Part shown: one piece after another, positions 1 through 8,733 of the stretch
How the letters are laid out: the number at the start of each line of letters is the position of its first letter
Position numbering within the stretch: the stretch's first letter is position 1
Source of the DNA: Sphingomonas sp. PP-CE-3G-477
Lineage (GTDB): Bacteria > Pseudomonadota > Alphaproteobacteria > Sphingomonadales > Sphingomonadaceae
Direction: 5' to 3'
DNA: 64,000 nt
Assembly (NCBI RefSeq): GCF_003050745.1
Contig: NZ_QAOF01000001.1
Coordinates: forward strand, 558,001 to 622,000
Notes under the pieces: generated by a model
Databases searched by the model: none
What the model was told of the DNA's origin: nothing
Seen by the model: only the letters and a program-made list of their open reading frames with translations
Program-made: the position numbers and the translations under genes

Positions 1-33
1 AGCTCGAACTTCTGTGAACCTTGTACGGCAGGC

Positions 34-63
34 AAAAAAATAGCGGCCCGAAGACCGCTATTT
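34..63 (-). terminator. Rho-independent terminator of the small secreted protein gene
   Basis: Read on the minus strand, a 9-bp stem (AAATAGCGG / CCGCTATTT) with an 8-base loop is followed by a run of T. It lies 21 bases past the stop codon of the gene at 85-318. A strong, dedicated terminator suggests a single, well-expressed transcript. Confidence 0.85.
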
Positions 64-84
64 CTCGAACTAAAGTCGTAAGAC

Positions 85-318
85 TTAGTTGCTGTCCGAA
101 TCGTCGTCGTTGTCAGCAACGATAACGATACCAGCGACAACTGCAGCTGCCGCGAGAACCGCAACGATGATGCCGCCGCCAGCGAGCTCGTTCTTCTTGC
201 CCGAAACCGAACCCGAACGAACCGACTTAGCAACCGACAGGCTGGCCGGTGCTGCCATGGCCGGAGCAACTGCCATCGTGGCTGCTGCTGCGGTCAGGAG
301 ATACTTCCCAAGACGCAT
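85..318 (-). CDS. Small secreted or membrane protein with acidic tail
   Basis: This 77-residue protein is not a named family that I recognise. It starts with a typical signal peptide (MRLGKYLLTAAAATMA, then an AMA-AP cleavage-like site). After a short Ser/Lys-rich segment comes one hydrophobic helix at about residues 50-68 and an acidic C-terminus (DNDDDSDSN). The start at 318 is chosen because GGGAG lies just upstream and the signal peptide begins there; a longer frame to 372 lacks this support. It stands alone with a strong terminator behind it. If the signal peptide is cleaved, the product would be a one-helix inner membrane protein of about 55 residues with a charged tail. Its function is unknown. 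Confidence 0.8.
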   Translation of the reverse strand: MRLGKYLLTAAAATMAVAPAMAAPASLSVAKSVRSGSVSGKKNELAGGGIIVAVLAAAAVVAGIVIVADNDDDSDSN

Positions 319-524
319 AAATAAACTCCCTTTGTGCTCGTCAGCTTGGCATTGGCACGAAACCGCCACCAAGGCAACCGAGGTCTAGACAACCGCGCAA
401 AGTGTTTCGCGCTGTTGCCGCGGCGCAACACGCGCCGCGGCCCGTTGACTATAACGATCCGCAACAGCGCGAGAAGTGGCAGTTTGCCGACTGCAAGATA
501 TTCGCGGCAGGCCGATCAGTGCGC

Positions 525-1295
525 TTACGGCACGGAGGCGGTCTGCAGCGTCCAGGTCTCGGTCCCCTCGAGTCCGAGCGCCGTCAGCCGACCGGACGAA
601 TAGGCGCCGGTGTCGATACCGATCCGATGGCTGCGTCGCTCGATCTCGTCGGTCATGGTGTGACCGTGAACGACGATCTTCTCCAGCGCGGACCGGTGAT
701 CGAGGAACGGGTCGCGGATCCAGCGCAGGTCCGAGGTTCGCTGCAGGTCGAGAGGCGTGTCGGGGCGGACGCCGGCGTGGACGAAGGCATAATCGCCGAT
801 CACGATCATATCCTCGAACGCCCGCAGGAACTCCTGATGCTCGTCGGGTACGAGTTGCTCGATGCGCTGCGAGAACGCCTCATAATCGAGCTGGTCGTAT
901 TCGGCGGCGTCCATGCCGTAGCTCAGGATGGTTTCACGCCCGCCGATGCGACAGAACAGCCGGAGCGCCTTGGGTTCGCCGTCGAGCGCGCCGAGGAATA
1001 TCTCTTCGTGATTGCCCAGCAGGAAGCGAACGTCGGACCGTGTCGCGTCGAGTCCCCGAAGGCGATCGATGACGGCGGCGGAGGCCGGCCCGCGGTCGAC
1101 GATATCGCCAAGGAAGATGAGCGTCGTTTCCGCCGGCCCCCGGGCAATCTCATCGGCTTCGATCAGGCCGATCAACTGGTCGAGCAGGTCGGCGCAGCCG
1201 TGGATATCGCCGACTGCATAAACGCGTCGACCGGCGGGAATAGTCGGGAGGTTCGCCTTGGCTACGCTACGAGACTTGAAAAGCTTTGAAATCAT
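525..1295 (-). CDS. PPP-family serine/threonine protein phosphatase or metallophosphoesterase
   Basis: This 256-residue protein has the three metal-binding motifs of the PPP phosphoesterase superfamily in order: GDIHG (29-33), GDIVDRG (63-69) and GNHE (94-97), followed by later His motifs (FVHAG near 175 and VHGHT near 210). The compact size and arrangement match bacterial PPP phosphatases that act on phosphoproteins or Ap4A-like substrates; the sequence does not settle the substrate. I chose the start at MISKLF because the domain begins about 25 residues later. The frame stays open upstream to 1376 without a convincing ribosome binding site. The gene is a single unit, divergent from the M48 peptidase gene. 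Confidence 0.85.
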   Translation of the reverse strand: MISKLFKSRSVAKANLPTIPAGRRVYAVGDIHGCADLLDQLIGLIEADEIARGPAETTLIFLGDIVDRGPASAAVIDRLRGLDATRSDVRFLLGNHEEIFLGALDGEPKALRLFCRIGGRETILSYGMDAAEYDQLDYEAFSQRIEQLVPDEHQEFLRAFEDMIVIGDYAFVHAGVRPDTPLDLQRTSDLRWIRDPFLDHRSALEKIVVHGHTMTDEIERRSHRIGIDTGAYSSGRLTALGLEGTETWTLQTASVP

Positions 1296-1465
1296 GCTGC
1301 TATCGATGGGGAGGGAAACATGTACGGGGCCTGATCGGAGGTGTGGTCGCATAAGGCGTAACGCAACCCGTCGCAACGCATCCCCCGATCACGGGTACGA
1401 TGGATCGCACTCGGGGCACGGCCATACGGCATGACGCGGCGGTCGGCGATGGGTAAGGGGTGGCT

Positions 1466-2479
1466 ATGTCGATGCCCATGACCCTCCGCCTGTTGCCGCT
1501 CCTGATGCTCGCGGCGGCAACGTCGCCTGCGGATGCCGTACCCGCGGACGATGCCCCCCAGCCGGCGTTCTTCGAGGCATTGCGCGCCGCCGATCTGCGG
1601 CTTGCGACGATCGCCTACCGCCTGACGACGGCGAACGCCGCGCTCTGCGATCAGCTCCAGCCGCAGATCGGCATGCCGATCCACGCGCTCACGCAATATG
1701 CGCCGGCTGCGCGCAAGGCCGCCGCGACGACGTTCCGATTCGGCGCGACGATCGGCGTCGAGGCGGTTGTTGCCGGTGCGCCCGCGGATCGCGCCGGGGT
1801 TCGCGCGAACGATTCGATCGTGGAAATCGATGGCAAGGCGCAGCCGGCTCTACCGGGTACGGACGCGCCGGAGAATGCGGGGGCAAGAGATGCGGCGGAA
1901 GCGGCGATCGCCAACGCTCCGGTTGCGCAGCCGTTGCGGATGACCTTGTTGCGGGACGGCCAGCGCGTTCCGGTCGCGATCAAGCCCGTCGCTGGGTGTC
2001 GATCGCGGTTCGAGATCCTGCTCGGCAGCGGGCTGGATGCCAGCGCGGACGGATCCGTCGTGCAGATCGGCGAGAAGTTCTTCGAAGGCTATAGCGATGC
2101 GGAGATCGCGGTGATCGTCTCGCACGAACTGTCGCACAACATCCTGCGGCACCGTGCGCGGCTCGACGCGGTGAAGATCAATCGCGGGATGCTGGCGGAG
2201 TTCGGGCGCAACGGCCGGTTGATCCGCGAGACCGAGGACCAGGCCGACCTGCTCGGCATCTACCTTCTCGCCAATGCCGGCTACGACCCGATGTCCGCGC
2301 CGAAATTCTGGCGCGAGAAGGGGGGCGACATCGACGGCGGGCTGTTCCGCAGCCGCACGCACGGGTCGTCCAAGGCGCGTGCCGAGGCGCTCGTAGCCGC
2401 CGCGCGCGACATTGCGGCGACGCCGACGCGGCCGATCATTCCGGCCGTGCTCGCAACGCGGAACGTGCCGCTTCGCTGA
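1466..2479 (+). CDS. M48-family metallopeptidase with PDZ domain, exported
   Basis: A 337-residue protein with an N-terminal signal peptide (hydrophobic stretch LLPLLMLAAAT, cleavage near ADA). A PDZ-like region lies near residues 95-130 (GAPADRAGVRANDSI). The zinc site HELSH is at 220-224, with the third ligand probably in EDQAD near 257. This is the M48 (HtpX/BepA/LoiP-like) pattern of periplasmic peptidases that handle envelope proteins; placement of PDZ before the peptidase domain is seen in part of the family. The start at 1466 is preceded by AAGGGG at good spacing; GTG at 1460 and ATG at 1472 are alternatives. It converges on wecC with a 3-base gap, so the two genes must end almost back to back. 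Confidence 0.85.
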   Translation: MSMPMTLRLLPLLMLAAATSPADAVPADDAPQPAFFEALRAADLRLATIAYRLTTANAALCDQLQPQIGMPIHALTQYAPAARKAAATTFRFGATIGVEAVVAGAPADRAGVRANDSIVEIDGKAQPALPGTDAPENAGARDAAEAAIANAPVAQPLRMTLLRDGQRVPVAIKPVAGCRSRFEILLGSGLDASADGSVVQIGEKFFEGYSDAEIAVIVSHELSHNILRHRARLDAVKINRGMLAEFGRNGRLIRETEDQADLLGIYLLANAGYDPMSAPKFWREKGGDIDGGLFRSRTHGSSKARAEALVAAARDIAATPTRPIIPAVLATRNVPLR

Positions 2480-2482
2480 CGC

Positions 2483-3754
2483 CTAGAAAACGGGGCGGGG
2501 CTGATCCGGCCAGATGCCGCGCGTATCGAGCACCGTCTTGTCGGCGCGTTCCTCCAGCGGGATCGACTTGAAGACGTCGTGATCGACCAGCACGACCATG
2601 ATCGGGCAAGTCTCGATCGCGGTGTCGACGTCGATCAGCGTTGCGCCGGTGCCGGCGAACGCCGTGGGCAGGGTCTTCGCATAGGGCTCGACGATCCGCA
2701 CGCGGTTGCCGAAACGCTGGGCCACGGCGTGCGCGACCTTCAATGCCGGGCTTTCGCGGAAATCGTCGATGTTCGCCTTGAAGGCGAGGCCGAGGCAGGC
2801 GACCGGGGCATCCGGCGTCGCCTCGACCAGGGCGGCGACCTGCGCGATGACGTGGTCGGTCTTGCCGTCGTTCACTTCGCGTGCGGTGCGGATCAGCGGC
2901 GTCTGTTCGGGGGCCGCGTGGACCAGGAACCACGGGTCGACAGCGATGCAATGCCCGCCGACGCCGGGGCCGGGCTGGAGGATGTTGACGCGCGGATGAC
3001 GGTTGGCGAGGCGGATCACCTCCCACACGTCGACCCCCATCGTGTCGGCGATCAGCGACAGTTCGTTGGCGAAGGCGATGTTGACGTCGCGAAACGCGTT
3101 CTCGGTGAGCTTGGTCATTTCCGCCGCGCGCGCCGTCGTCGTGACGCAAGCACCGCGGACGAAGCGTCGGTAGAAGGTCAGCGCTTTCCGCGCGCACCGC
3201 GGGGTGATCCCGCCGATCACGCGGTCGTTGTCGATCAGTTCGACCAGGATCCGGCCGGGCAACACGCGCTCCGGGCAATAGGCGATGGCGATGTCCGCCT
3301 GCTCGCCCGCGCGGCCGGGAACGCGGATATCGGGGCGAAGCTTGGCCAGGACGTCGCGGACCTGTTCGGTGGTGCCGACCGGTGAGGTCGATTCGAGGAT
3401 GATCGTGTCGCCGGGCTTGAGCACGGTTGCGATCGTCGACGCAGCTTGCAGGACGTAGCCGATGTCGGGTGCATGATCGGCGTCGAACGGAGTCGGTACG
3501 GCGATCACGAACACGTCGGCGGGTTCGATCGTCGTCGACGCGCGGAGCGTACCGCGCGCCACCACGCCCGAGACGAGACCGTCGAGGTCGACCTCCTCGA
3601 TATGGACGCGACCCGAATTGACCGTCTCGACGACCGAGTCGGTGACGTCGACGCCGAGCACGCGCGCACCCGTCCGCGCGATGATCGCGGCAGTCGGCAG
3701 GCCGATATAGCCGAGGCCCATGACGACGACGGAGAGTTCGGTATCAGACAGCAT
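2483..3754 (-). CDS. wecC: UDP-N-acetyl-D-mannosamine dehydrogenase
   Basis: This 423-residue enzyme oxidises UDP-ManNAc to UDP-ManNAcA with two NAD+, giving a precursor for cell surface polysaccharide. The N-terminal Rossmann motif GLGYIG is at 13-18, and the catalytic Cys lies in GGHCIAVDP (Cys near 269). A C-terminal UDP-binding domain follows. The start MLSDTEL overlaps the last 11 bases of wecB, so the two are translationally coupled and wecB is transcribed first. Related UDP-GlcNAc or UDP-glucose 6-dehydrogenases share the fold; the wecB partner supports ManNAc. No glycosyltransferase genes are next to it in this window. Confidence 0.9.
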   Translation of the reverse strand: MLSDTELSVVVMGLGYIGLPTAAIIARTGARVLGVDVTDSVVETVNSGRVHIEEVDLDGLVSGVVARGTLRASTTIEPADVFVIAVPTPFDADHAPDIGYVLQAASTIATVLKPGDTIILESTSPVGTTEQVRDVLAKLRPDIRVPGRAGEQADIAIAYCPERVLPGRILVELIDNDRVIGGITPRCARKALTFYRRFVRGACVTTTARAAEMTKLTENAFRDVNIAFANELSLIADTMGVDVWEVIRLANRHPRVNILQPGPGVGGHCIAVDPWFLVHAAPEQTPLIRTAREVNDGKTDHVIAQVAALVEATPDAPVACLGLAFKANIDDFRESPALKVAHAVAQRFGNRVRIVEPYAKTLPTAFAGTGATLIDVDTAIETCPIMVVLVDHDVFKSIPLEERADKTVLDTRGIWPDQPRPVF

Positions 3755-4877
3755 GCTGGGCGAATCCCTTGGCGATGATTTCGGCGATCCTGGCGGCCGC
3801 ATGGCCATTCCCGAACGGGTTGTGCGCGCGCGCCATCGCCGCATAGGCGGTTCTGTCGTCGAGCAGCGTGAAGATTTCGGAAACGATGCGGTCTTCGTCG
3901 GTGCCGATCAGCTTCGCGGTGCCGGCGGCGATGCCTTCGGGACGTTCGGTCGTTTCGCGCATGACCAGCACGGGCTTGCCGAGTGCGGGTGCTTCCTCCT
4001 GCACGCCGCCCGAATCGGTCAGCACGATCTCTGCCATGCCGAGCGCGCGGACGAAATGAGGATAGTCGAGCGGTTCGATCCGGGCGACGTTGGCGCGGTC
4101 GCCGAGGATGTCATCCATCACCGAGACGACGTTCGGATTGGGATGGACCGGGAACAGCACGGCGACGTCGTCGCGCTCTGCAATCCGACCGATCGCGCGC
4201 GCGATGGCGGCCATGCCGTCGCCGAAATTCTCGCGCCGGTGCGTCGTGACGAGGACGATGCGCTTGCCCGCGAACCGCGCGACGATCTCGTCGAGACCAG
4301 CGGCGAGCGACGGATCGGCAGCCACGCGGTCGGCGGTCCAGTGGAGTGCGTCGATCACGGTATTGCCGGTGACGTGGACCGTGTCCGCCGCGATCGTCTC
4401 GCGGCGCAGCGCGTCCGCCGCGGTTTCCGTGGGGGCAAAGTGTAGCGCGGCGATCGGCGCGACGATGCGGCGGTTCACTTCCTCCGGCCAGGGCTGGTAG
4501 ATGTCGCCCGATCGAAGCCCCGCCTCGACATGCGCGACCGGCACCTTGCGGTAATAGGCGGCGAGCGCGCCGGTCATCGCGGTCGCGGTATCGCCTTGCA
4601 CCATGACTAGGTCCGGTTGTTCCGCGTCCATCACTTCGCCGAGCCCTACCAGCAGGCGCGCGGTAAGCCGGTCGAGCGTCTGGCCGGGCTCCATCAGGTC
4701 GAGATCGATGTCGGGCGCGAGATCGGCAATTGCCAGAACCTGGTCGAGCAATCCGCGATGCTGCGCCGTGACGCAGGTGCGCACAACGAGGCCCGGCGTT
4801 TCGGCCAGGGCGCGAATGACGGGGAAGAGTTTGATCGCTTCGGGACGCGTGCCGAATATGACGAGGATCTTTGACAT
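3744..4877 (-). CDS. wecB: UDP-N-acetylglucosamine 2-epimerase (non-hydrolysing)
   Basis: This 377-residue cytoplasmic enzyme interconverts UDP-GlcNAc and UDP-ManNAc. The N-terminus MSKILVIFGTRPEAIKLFPV is a family hallmark, followed by HVEAGLRSGD, PEEVNRR, TTHRRENFG and the C-terminal EEAPALGKPVLVMR. Length matches the family (about 375). The start at 4877 has AGAGG five bases upstream; the 162-codon open stretch further upstream overlaps galU on the other strand and is not coding. It is the first gene of a two-gene unit with wecC (11-base overlap), divergent from galU. Confidence 0.92.
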   Translation of the reverse strand: MSKILVIFGTRPEAIKLFPVIRALAETPGLVVRTCVTAQHRGLLDQVLAIADLAPDIDLDLMEPGQTLDRLTARLLVGLGEVMDAEQPDLVMVQGDTATAMTGALAAYYRKVPVAHVEAGLRSGDIYQPWPEEVNRRIVAPIAALHFAPTETAADALRRETIAADTVHVTGNTVIDALHWTADRVAADPSLAAGLDEIVARFAGKRIVLVTTHRRENFGDGMAAIARAIGRIAERDDVAVLFPVHPNPNVVSVMDDILGDRANVARIEPLDYPHFVRALGMAEIVLTDSGGVQEEAPALGKPVLVMRETTERPEGIAAGTAKLIGTDEDRIVSEIFTLLDDRTAYAAMARAHNPFGNGHAAARIAEIIAKGFAQHAV

Positions 4878-4900
4878 GGAACCTCTGTAGCCCACCGCGT

Positions 4901-4915
4901 TTAAAGAGGCGCTAA
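4901..4915. promoter_or_regulatory. CtrA-like site (TTAA-N7-CTAA) in the wecB/galU divergent region
   Basis: The sequence reads TTAA, seven bases, CTAA, one base off the TTAA-N7-TTAA consensus bound by the alphaproteobacterial cell-cycle regulator CtrA. It lies 24 bases upstream of the wecB start within the 147-bp divergent region. A single near-match may arise by chance, so this is only a candidate. Confidence 0.25.
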
Positions 4916-5024
4916 CCGGCTGCGACGTTTCGCCGATCGGGCAGCCCGATTTGCACGGACCCGTAACGACCGGTAAATGGTGCAGTGCAACCAAAGACCT
5001 CGAAGACAACACTGGGAGCTCCGA

Positions 5025-5897
5025 ATGACCATAAAGCCACTGCGCAAGGCCGTCTTTCCGGTCGCTGGCCTCGGCACCCGCTTCCTGCCCGCCACCAAGG
5101 CGATGCCGAAGGAAATGCTGACCGTCGTCGACAAGCCGCTGATCCAATATGCGGTAGAGGAAGCGCTGGAAGCCGGGATCGAGCAGATCATCTTCGTGAC
5201 AGGTCGCGGCAAGGGTGCGCTCGAGGATCATTTCGATATCTCGTACGAGCTCGAAGACACGATGCGTGCACGCGGCAAGTCGCTGGATGCGATCAGCCAT
5301 ATCCGCATGAAGCCCGGCTCGCCGGTGTATGTCCGCCAGCAGGAGCCGCTCGGCCTCGGTCATGCCGTCTGGTGCGCGCGCGAGATCGTCGGCGCCGAGC
5401 CGTTCGCGGTGCTGCTGCCGGACGAGCTGATGGTCGGCAAGCCCGGCTTCATGAAGCAGATGGTCGAGGCGTATAACCAGGTCGGCGGCAACGTGATCGG
5501 CGCGCTCGAAGTCGCCGATTCCGAGACCGACAAATACGGCATCATCTCACCCGGCGCGATCGATGGCCGGCTGACCGAGGTGAAGGCTCTCGTCGAGAAG
5601 CCCAAGCAGGGTACGGCGCCGTCGAACCTGATGATCCCGGGCCGCTATATCCTCCAGCCCGACGTGATGCGGATCCTCGAGAACCAGGAAAAGGGTGCGG
5701 GCGGCGAGATCCAGCTGACCGACGCGATGGCGCAGCTGATCGGCGACCAGCCGTTCCACGGCTTCACGTTCGACGGCCAGCGCTATGATTGCGGCGACAA
5801 GGCCGGATACATCCAGGCGAACCTGGCGATCGCGCTGTCGCGTGCCGACATCGGTCCGGCGGTCCGCGAGTTCGCGAAGGGCCTGCTGGCCGGCTAA
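5025..5897 (+). CDS. galU: UTP-glucose-1-phosphate uridylyltransferase
   Basis: This 290-residue enzyme makes UDP-glucose from UTP and glucose-1-phosphate for polysaccharide and lipid synthesis. The nucleotidyltransferase signature (GLGTRFLPATKAMPKEML, from residue 15) is intact, with VEEALEAG, GGEIQLTD and the late RYDCGDK motif. The start at 5025 has GGGAG six bases upstream; the track-length frame begins 16 codons earlier with no support. It is monocistronic, divergent from wecB and convergent with the ThiF-like gene. Together with wecB/wecC it forms a small sugar-nucleotide block. Confidence 0.95.
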   Translation: MTIKPLRKAVFPVAGLGTRFLPATKAMPKEMLTVVDKPLIQYAVEEALEAGIEQIIFVTGRGKGALEDHFDISYELEDTMRARGKSLDAISHIRMKPGSPVYVRQQEPLGLGHAVWCAREIVGAEPFAVLLPDELMVGKPGFMKQMVEAYNQVGGNVIGALEVADSETDKYGIISPGAIDGRLTEVKALVEKPKQGTAPSNLMIPGRYILQPDVMRILENQEKGAGGEIQLTDAMAQLIGDQPFHGFTFDGQRYDCGDKAGYIQANLAIALSRADIGPAVREFAKGLLAG

Positions 5898-5916
5898 AAC
5901 CGCCGGAGTTCCAAGA

Positions 5917-6681
5917 TCACGCCGCGCTTGCAGTACCGCAGGCGCGGCACCCTGGATCCTTTGGCAGGCGGATCGAGCGGAAACGTAGCGCGAGCAGGTC
6001 CACCAGCAGCAATTTGCCGGCCGGATCCTCGCCGAATGGCGCGATCGCGCGAAGGACTTCGAGCGCGGCGAGACTGCCGAGGACGCCGGTGACTGGCCCC
6101 AATATGCCGTCCTCTGCGCAGCTGGTCTCCGCGCGTTCCGGGTCTTCGCCGACGAAACAGCGATAACACGGCTTGTCTGCTTCCCAGCCGCGATACGTCG
6201 CGAGCTGCCCTTCGAACTGACCGACCGCCGCCGAAACGAGCGGAATCTTCGCGACATAGGCGGCATCGGCGACGCAGAAGCGCGTCGCGAAGTTGTCGCA
6301 GCCGTCGAGCACGACATCGGCGCTCGCGAGCAGGCCCGTCACGTTCGAAACGTCGATCCGAACGCGGTGCGTGTCGACCGCGACGTACGGGTTGATCCGC
6401 TGCACCGCAGCCGCCGCCGCCTCAACCTTGGCGATACCGGTATCCGCCGTGGTGAAGATCGTCTGGCGCTGCAGGTTCGACGGCTCGACCGAATCGTCGT
6501 CGATCAGGATCAGTCGGCCGACGCCTGCTGCGCCCAGATACTGGATCGCGGGCGAGCCGATCCCGCCTGCGCCGACGATCGCGACGGTCGCCGCATTCAG
6601 CCGCGCTTGGCCGCTACCGCCGAATTCCTTGAGGACGATATGGCGCGCATACCGGGTGAGTTCGTCGTCGGAGAGGATCAT
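5917..6681 (-). CDS. ThiF/MoeB/HesA-family adenylyltransferase
   Basis: This 254-residue protein is an E1-like enzyme that adenylates the C-terminal glycine of a ubiquitin-like sulfur carrier (MoaD or ThiS type). It has the N-terminal RYARHIVLKEFGGSGQ, the ATP-binding GAGGIGSP (37-44), an Arg-rich RQTIF motif, DGCDNFATR, and two CxxC pairs (CYRC and CRAC) that bind structural zinc. It lacks the C-terminal rhodanese domain of MOCS3-type proteins. It is the last gene of a chain, and its ATG overlaps the stop of the upstream gene by 4 bases. Whether it serves molybdopterin or thiamine synthesis cannot be told here, since no carrier gene lies nearby. Confidence 0.85.
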   Translation of the reverse strand: MILSDDELTRYARHIVLKEFGGSGQARLNAATVAIVGAGGIGSPAIQYLGAAGVGRLILIDDDSVEPSNLQRQTIFTTADTGIAKVEAAAAAVQRINPYVAVDTHRVRIDVSNVTGLLASADVVLDGCDNFATRFCVADAAYVAKIPLVSAAVGQFEGQLATYRGWEADKPCYRCFVGEDPERAETSCAEDGILGPVTGVLGSLAALEVLRAIAPFGEDPAGKLLLVDLLALRFRSIRLPKDPGCRACGTASAA

Positions 6682-7106
6682 GCGCCCCAGGCGAACGTCA
6701 GGCTGGTGCGGTACCAGGTGTCGGTGTCCGTATCGACCACGTCGATCGAATCGCGCGCGCCAAGGATCACGCCGGCGGCATATTGCTCGACCGTCGGGCA
6801 GTCGATCGCGCGCGGCGTGACGCGGCGGACGCGACCATCGGGGGTCATCAACACGGCAAGATCGAGCGTCAGGCTCCAGCCCTGCATCGTCCTGATCGCC
6901 TTGACGCACCGCCCGGCCATCACTTCGCCGTGCACATAGGCGGACGTGTTTGCGAGCGTGCTTGCCTGCTTGCGGATGCGCAGGACGGGCAGCGCGGTCC
7001 AGTCCTGCGGTGGCATTCCCGCCGTCGTCACGGTCGACGGCACGAGGATCGGCGGCGGCGCGATCGGCGTAACGGCCTGGGCCAGGAGGAGAAGTGCGGC
7101 GATCAT
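6678..7106 (-). CDS. Exported hypothetical protein
   Basis: A 142-residue protein that I do not recognise. It begins with a short hydrophobic signal sequence ([16 protein letters not shown]), so it is probably periplasmic. The mature part contains two Cys residues (GRCVKAI and IDCPTV) that could form a disulfide, and a TPDGRVRRV stretch. It is locked into the operon: its start overlaps the end of dut by 4 bases and its stop overlaps the start of the ThiF-like gene by 4 bases. The position between dut and a ThiF-like gene gives no functional clue. Confidence 0.75.
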   Translation of the reverse strand: MIAALLLLAQAVTPIAPPPILVPSTVTTAGMPPQDWTALPVLRIRKQASTLANTSAYVHGEVMAGRCVKAIRTMQGWSLTLDLAVLMTPDGRVRRVTPRAIDCPTVEQYAAGVILGARDSIDVVDTDTDTWYRTSLTFAWGA

Positions 7107-7540
7107 CGGCCGGTCGATCCGAACCCGCCGATGCCGCGCGACGTCTCGTCCAGCGTGCCGACTTCGGCGAGCGTCGCGCGTAGGACGACCGCGGGGACGA
7201 GCTGCGCGATGCGGTCGCCGCGGGCGATCTCGAAGGGGTCCTGGCCGAGGTTTGCGAGGATGACCTTCACTTCGCCGCGATAGTCGCTGTCGATCGTGCC
7301 CGGCGTGTTGAGGCAGGTGACGCCGTGCTTCAGCGCGAGGCCGGAACGCGGGCGGACCTGGACCTCGTGGCCGACGGGAATGGCGATCGCGAAGCCGGTC
7401 GCGACGGCGGCGCGTGCGCCGGGCGCGAGCGTCAGCGCTTCGGCGGCGACGACGTCCATCCCGGCGGCACCCTCGGTCGCATAGGCAGGCAGCGGCAGGC
7501 CCTCGCCGTGCGGCAGGCGCTTCAGTTCGATACGGATCAT
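7103..7540 (-). CDS. dut: dUTP diphosphatase (dUTPase)
   Basis: This 145-residue trimeric enzyme hydrolyses dUTP to dUMP and pyrophosphate, keeping uracil out of DNA and feeding dTMP synthesis. All five family motifs are visible: AGMD (26-29), [17 protein letters not shown] with the base-stacking Tyr, GDRIAQL, and the C-terminal [10 protein letters not shown]. The start overlaps the stop of coaBC by 4 bases. The coaBC-dut pair is widespread in proteobacteria. Confidence 0.95.
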   Translation of the reverse strand: MIRIELKRLPHGEGLPLPAYATEGAAGMDVVAAEALTLAPGARAAVATGFAIAIPVGHEVQVRPRSGLALKHGVTCLNTPGTIDSDYRGEVKVILANLGQDPFEIARGDRIAQLVPAVVLRATLAEVGTLDETSRGIGGFGSTGR

Positions 7541-8724
7541 GACGCCGCTTCTAGCGCATCGGCGATGCGGTCCGCCAGTCGTGCGGCGACCGCGTCCTTG
7601 GGCAGGCGCTCCCAGCTCTCGACACCGGCTTCGGTGACGAGGTGTACGCTGTTATCCGCGCCGCCCATGACGTCGCCCGAGACGTCGTTGGCGACGATCC
7701 AGTCGGCGGTCTTGCGAATACGCTTGGCGACGGCGTGCTCGAGTACGCGCTCGGTCTCGGCGGCGAACCCGATCAGCAGGCGAGGACGGTGGGAGCTGCG
7801 CGCCAGGGTCGCGAGAATGTCGGGGTTTTCCGCGAGCGTCAGCGTCGGCGTGGCATCGCCCTTCTTGATCTTCTGCTGCGAGGGTTCGACGTGCCAATCC
7901 GCGACCGCGGCGACCATGACGGCGGCGTCGGCGGGCAGCGCACGGTCGACCGCGTCCGCCATCTCCCGCGCCGTCTCGACATCGATCCGGTCTACGCTCT
8001 GTGGCGTCGGTAGCGTCACCGGGCCGGCGACCAGCGTCACGCGTGCGCCGAGCCGTGCGAGCGCTGCGGCGATCGCGAAGCCCTGTTTGCCCGACGAGCG
8101 GTTTGCGATGTAGCGGACCGGGTCGATCGGCTCGTGCGTCGGGCCGGCGGTGACGAGGATGTGACGGCCCGCCAGGCGCTTCGGCGGGGCGGGGGCGAGC
8201 ATTGCTTCGATCGCCGCGACGATCGCAGGCGGCTCGGGCAGGCGGCCGGGACCGTATTCGCCGCACGCCATGATGCCTTCGTCGGGCGTCATCACCGTCA
8301 CGCTGTCGGCACGAAGTTGCGCCACGTTGCGGACTGTTGCGGCATGGCCCCACATGCGCACGTTCATCGCCGGCGCGACCAGCACCGGTGTGTCGGTCGC
8401 GAGCAGCAGCGTCGTCGCGAGGTCGTTCGCGAGCCCCGCCGTCATCCGCGCCATCAGGTCCGCGGTGGCGGGCGCGACGACGATCAGGTCGGCCTCGCGG
8501 CTGAGCTGGATATGGCCCATCTCGGCCTCGTCCTTGAGGTCCCACAGCGTCGTGTAGACCTTGTCCTCGCTGAGTGCTGCGAGCGTCATCGGCGTGACGA
8601 AATGATGCGCCGCCTCGGTCATCACGCATCGCACCGCGTACCCGCGCGTCTTGAGCAGGCGGATCAATTCGGCGGCCTTGTAGGCGGCGATCCCGCCACC
8701 GACGATCAGGAGGATGCGTTTCAT
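7537..8724 (-). CDS. coaBC: Bifunctional phosphopantothenoylcysteine decarboxylase/phosphopantothenate-cysteine ligase
   Basis: This 395-residue protein catalyses two steps of coenzyme A synthesis. The N-terminal flavoprotein (CoaC) half shows GGGIAAYK at 8-15, the active-site PAMNVRMW and the ACGEYGPGR substrate clamp. The C-terminal CoaB half starts at [19 protein letters not shown] and includes NRSSGKQG and the KIKK lysine-rich motif. The length is typical (about 400). It lies 9 bases after a membrane protein gene and overlaps dut by 4 bases, in one minus-strand operon. Confidence 0.95.
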   Translation of the reverse strand: MKRILLIVGGGIAAYKAAELIRLLKTRGYAVRCVMTEAAHHFVTPMTLAALSEDKVYTTLWDLKDEAEMGHIQLSREADLIVVAPATADLMARMTAGLANDLATTLLLATDTPVLVAPAMNVRMWGHAATVRNVAQLRADSVTVMTPDEGIMACGEYGPGRLPEPPAIVAAIEAMLAPAPPKRLAGRHILVTAGPTHEPIDPVRYIANRSSGKQGFAIAAALARLGARVTLVAGPVTLPTPQSVDRIDVETAREMADAVDRALPADAAVMVAAVADWHVEPSQQKIKKGDATPTLTLAENPDILATLARSSHRPRLLIGFAAETERVLEHAVAKRIRKTADWIVANDVSGDVMGGADNSVHLVTEAGVESWERLPKDAVAARLADRIADALEAAS

Positions 8725-8733
8725 GCCGCTACC

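Noticed and set aside
418..440. Terminator of the phosphatase gene (CCGCGGCGC/GCGCCGCGG)
   Set aside because: No T-run on either side, and it lies about 85 bases past the stop codon; a chance GC palindrome is possible.
402..1289. A 295-codon plus-strand frame over the phosphatase gene
   Set aside because: Antisense of the PPP gene, no domain and no ribosome binding site.
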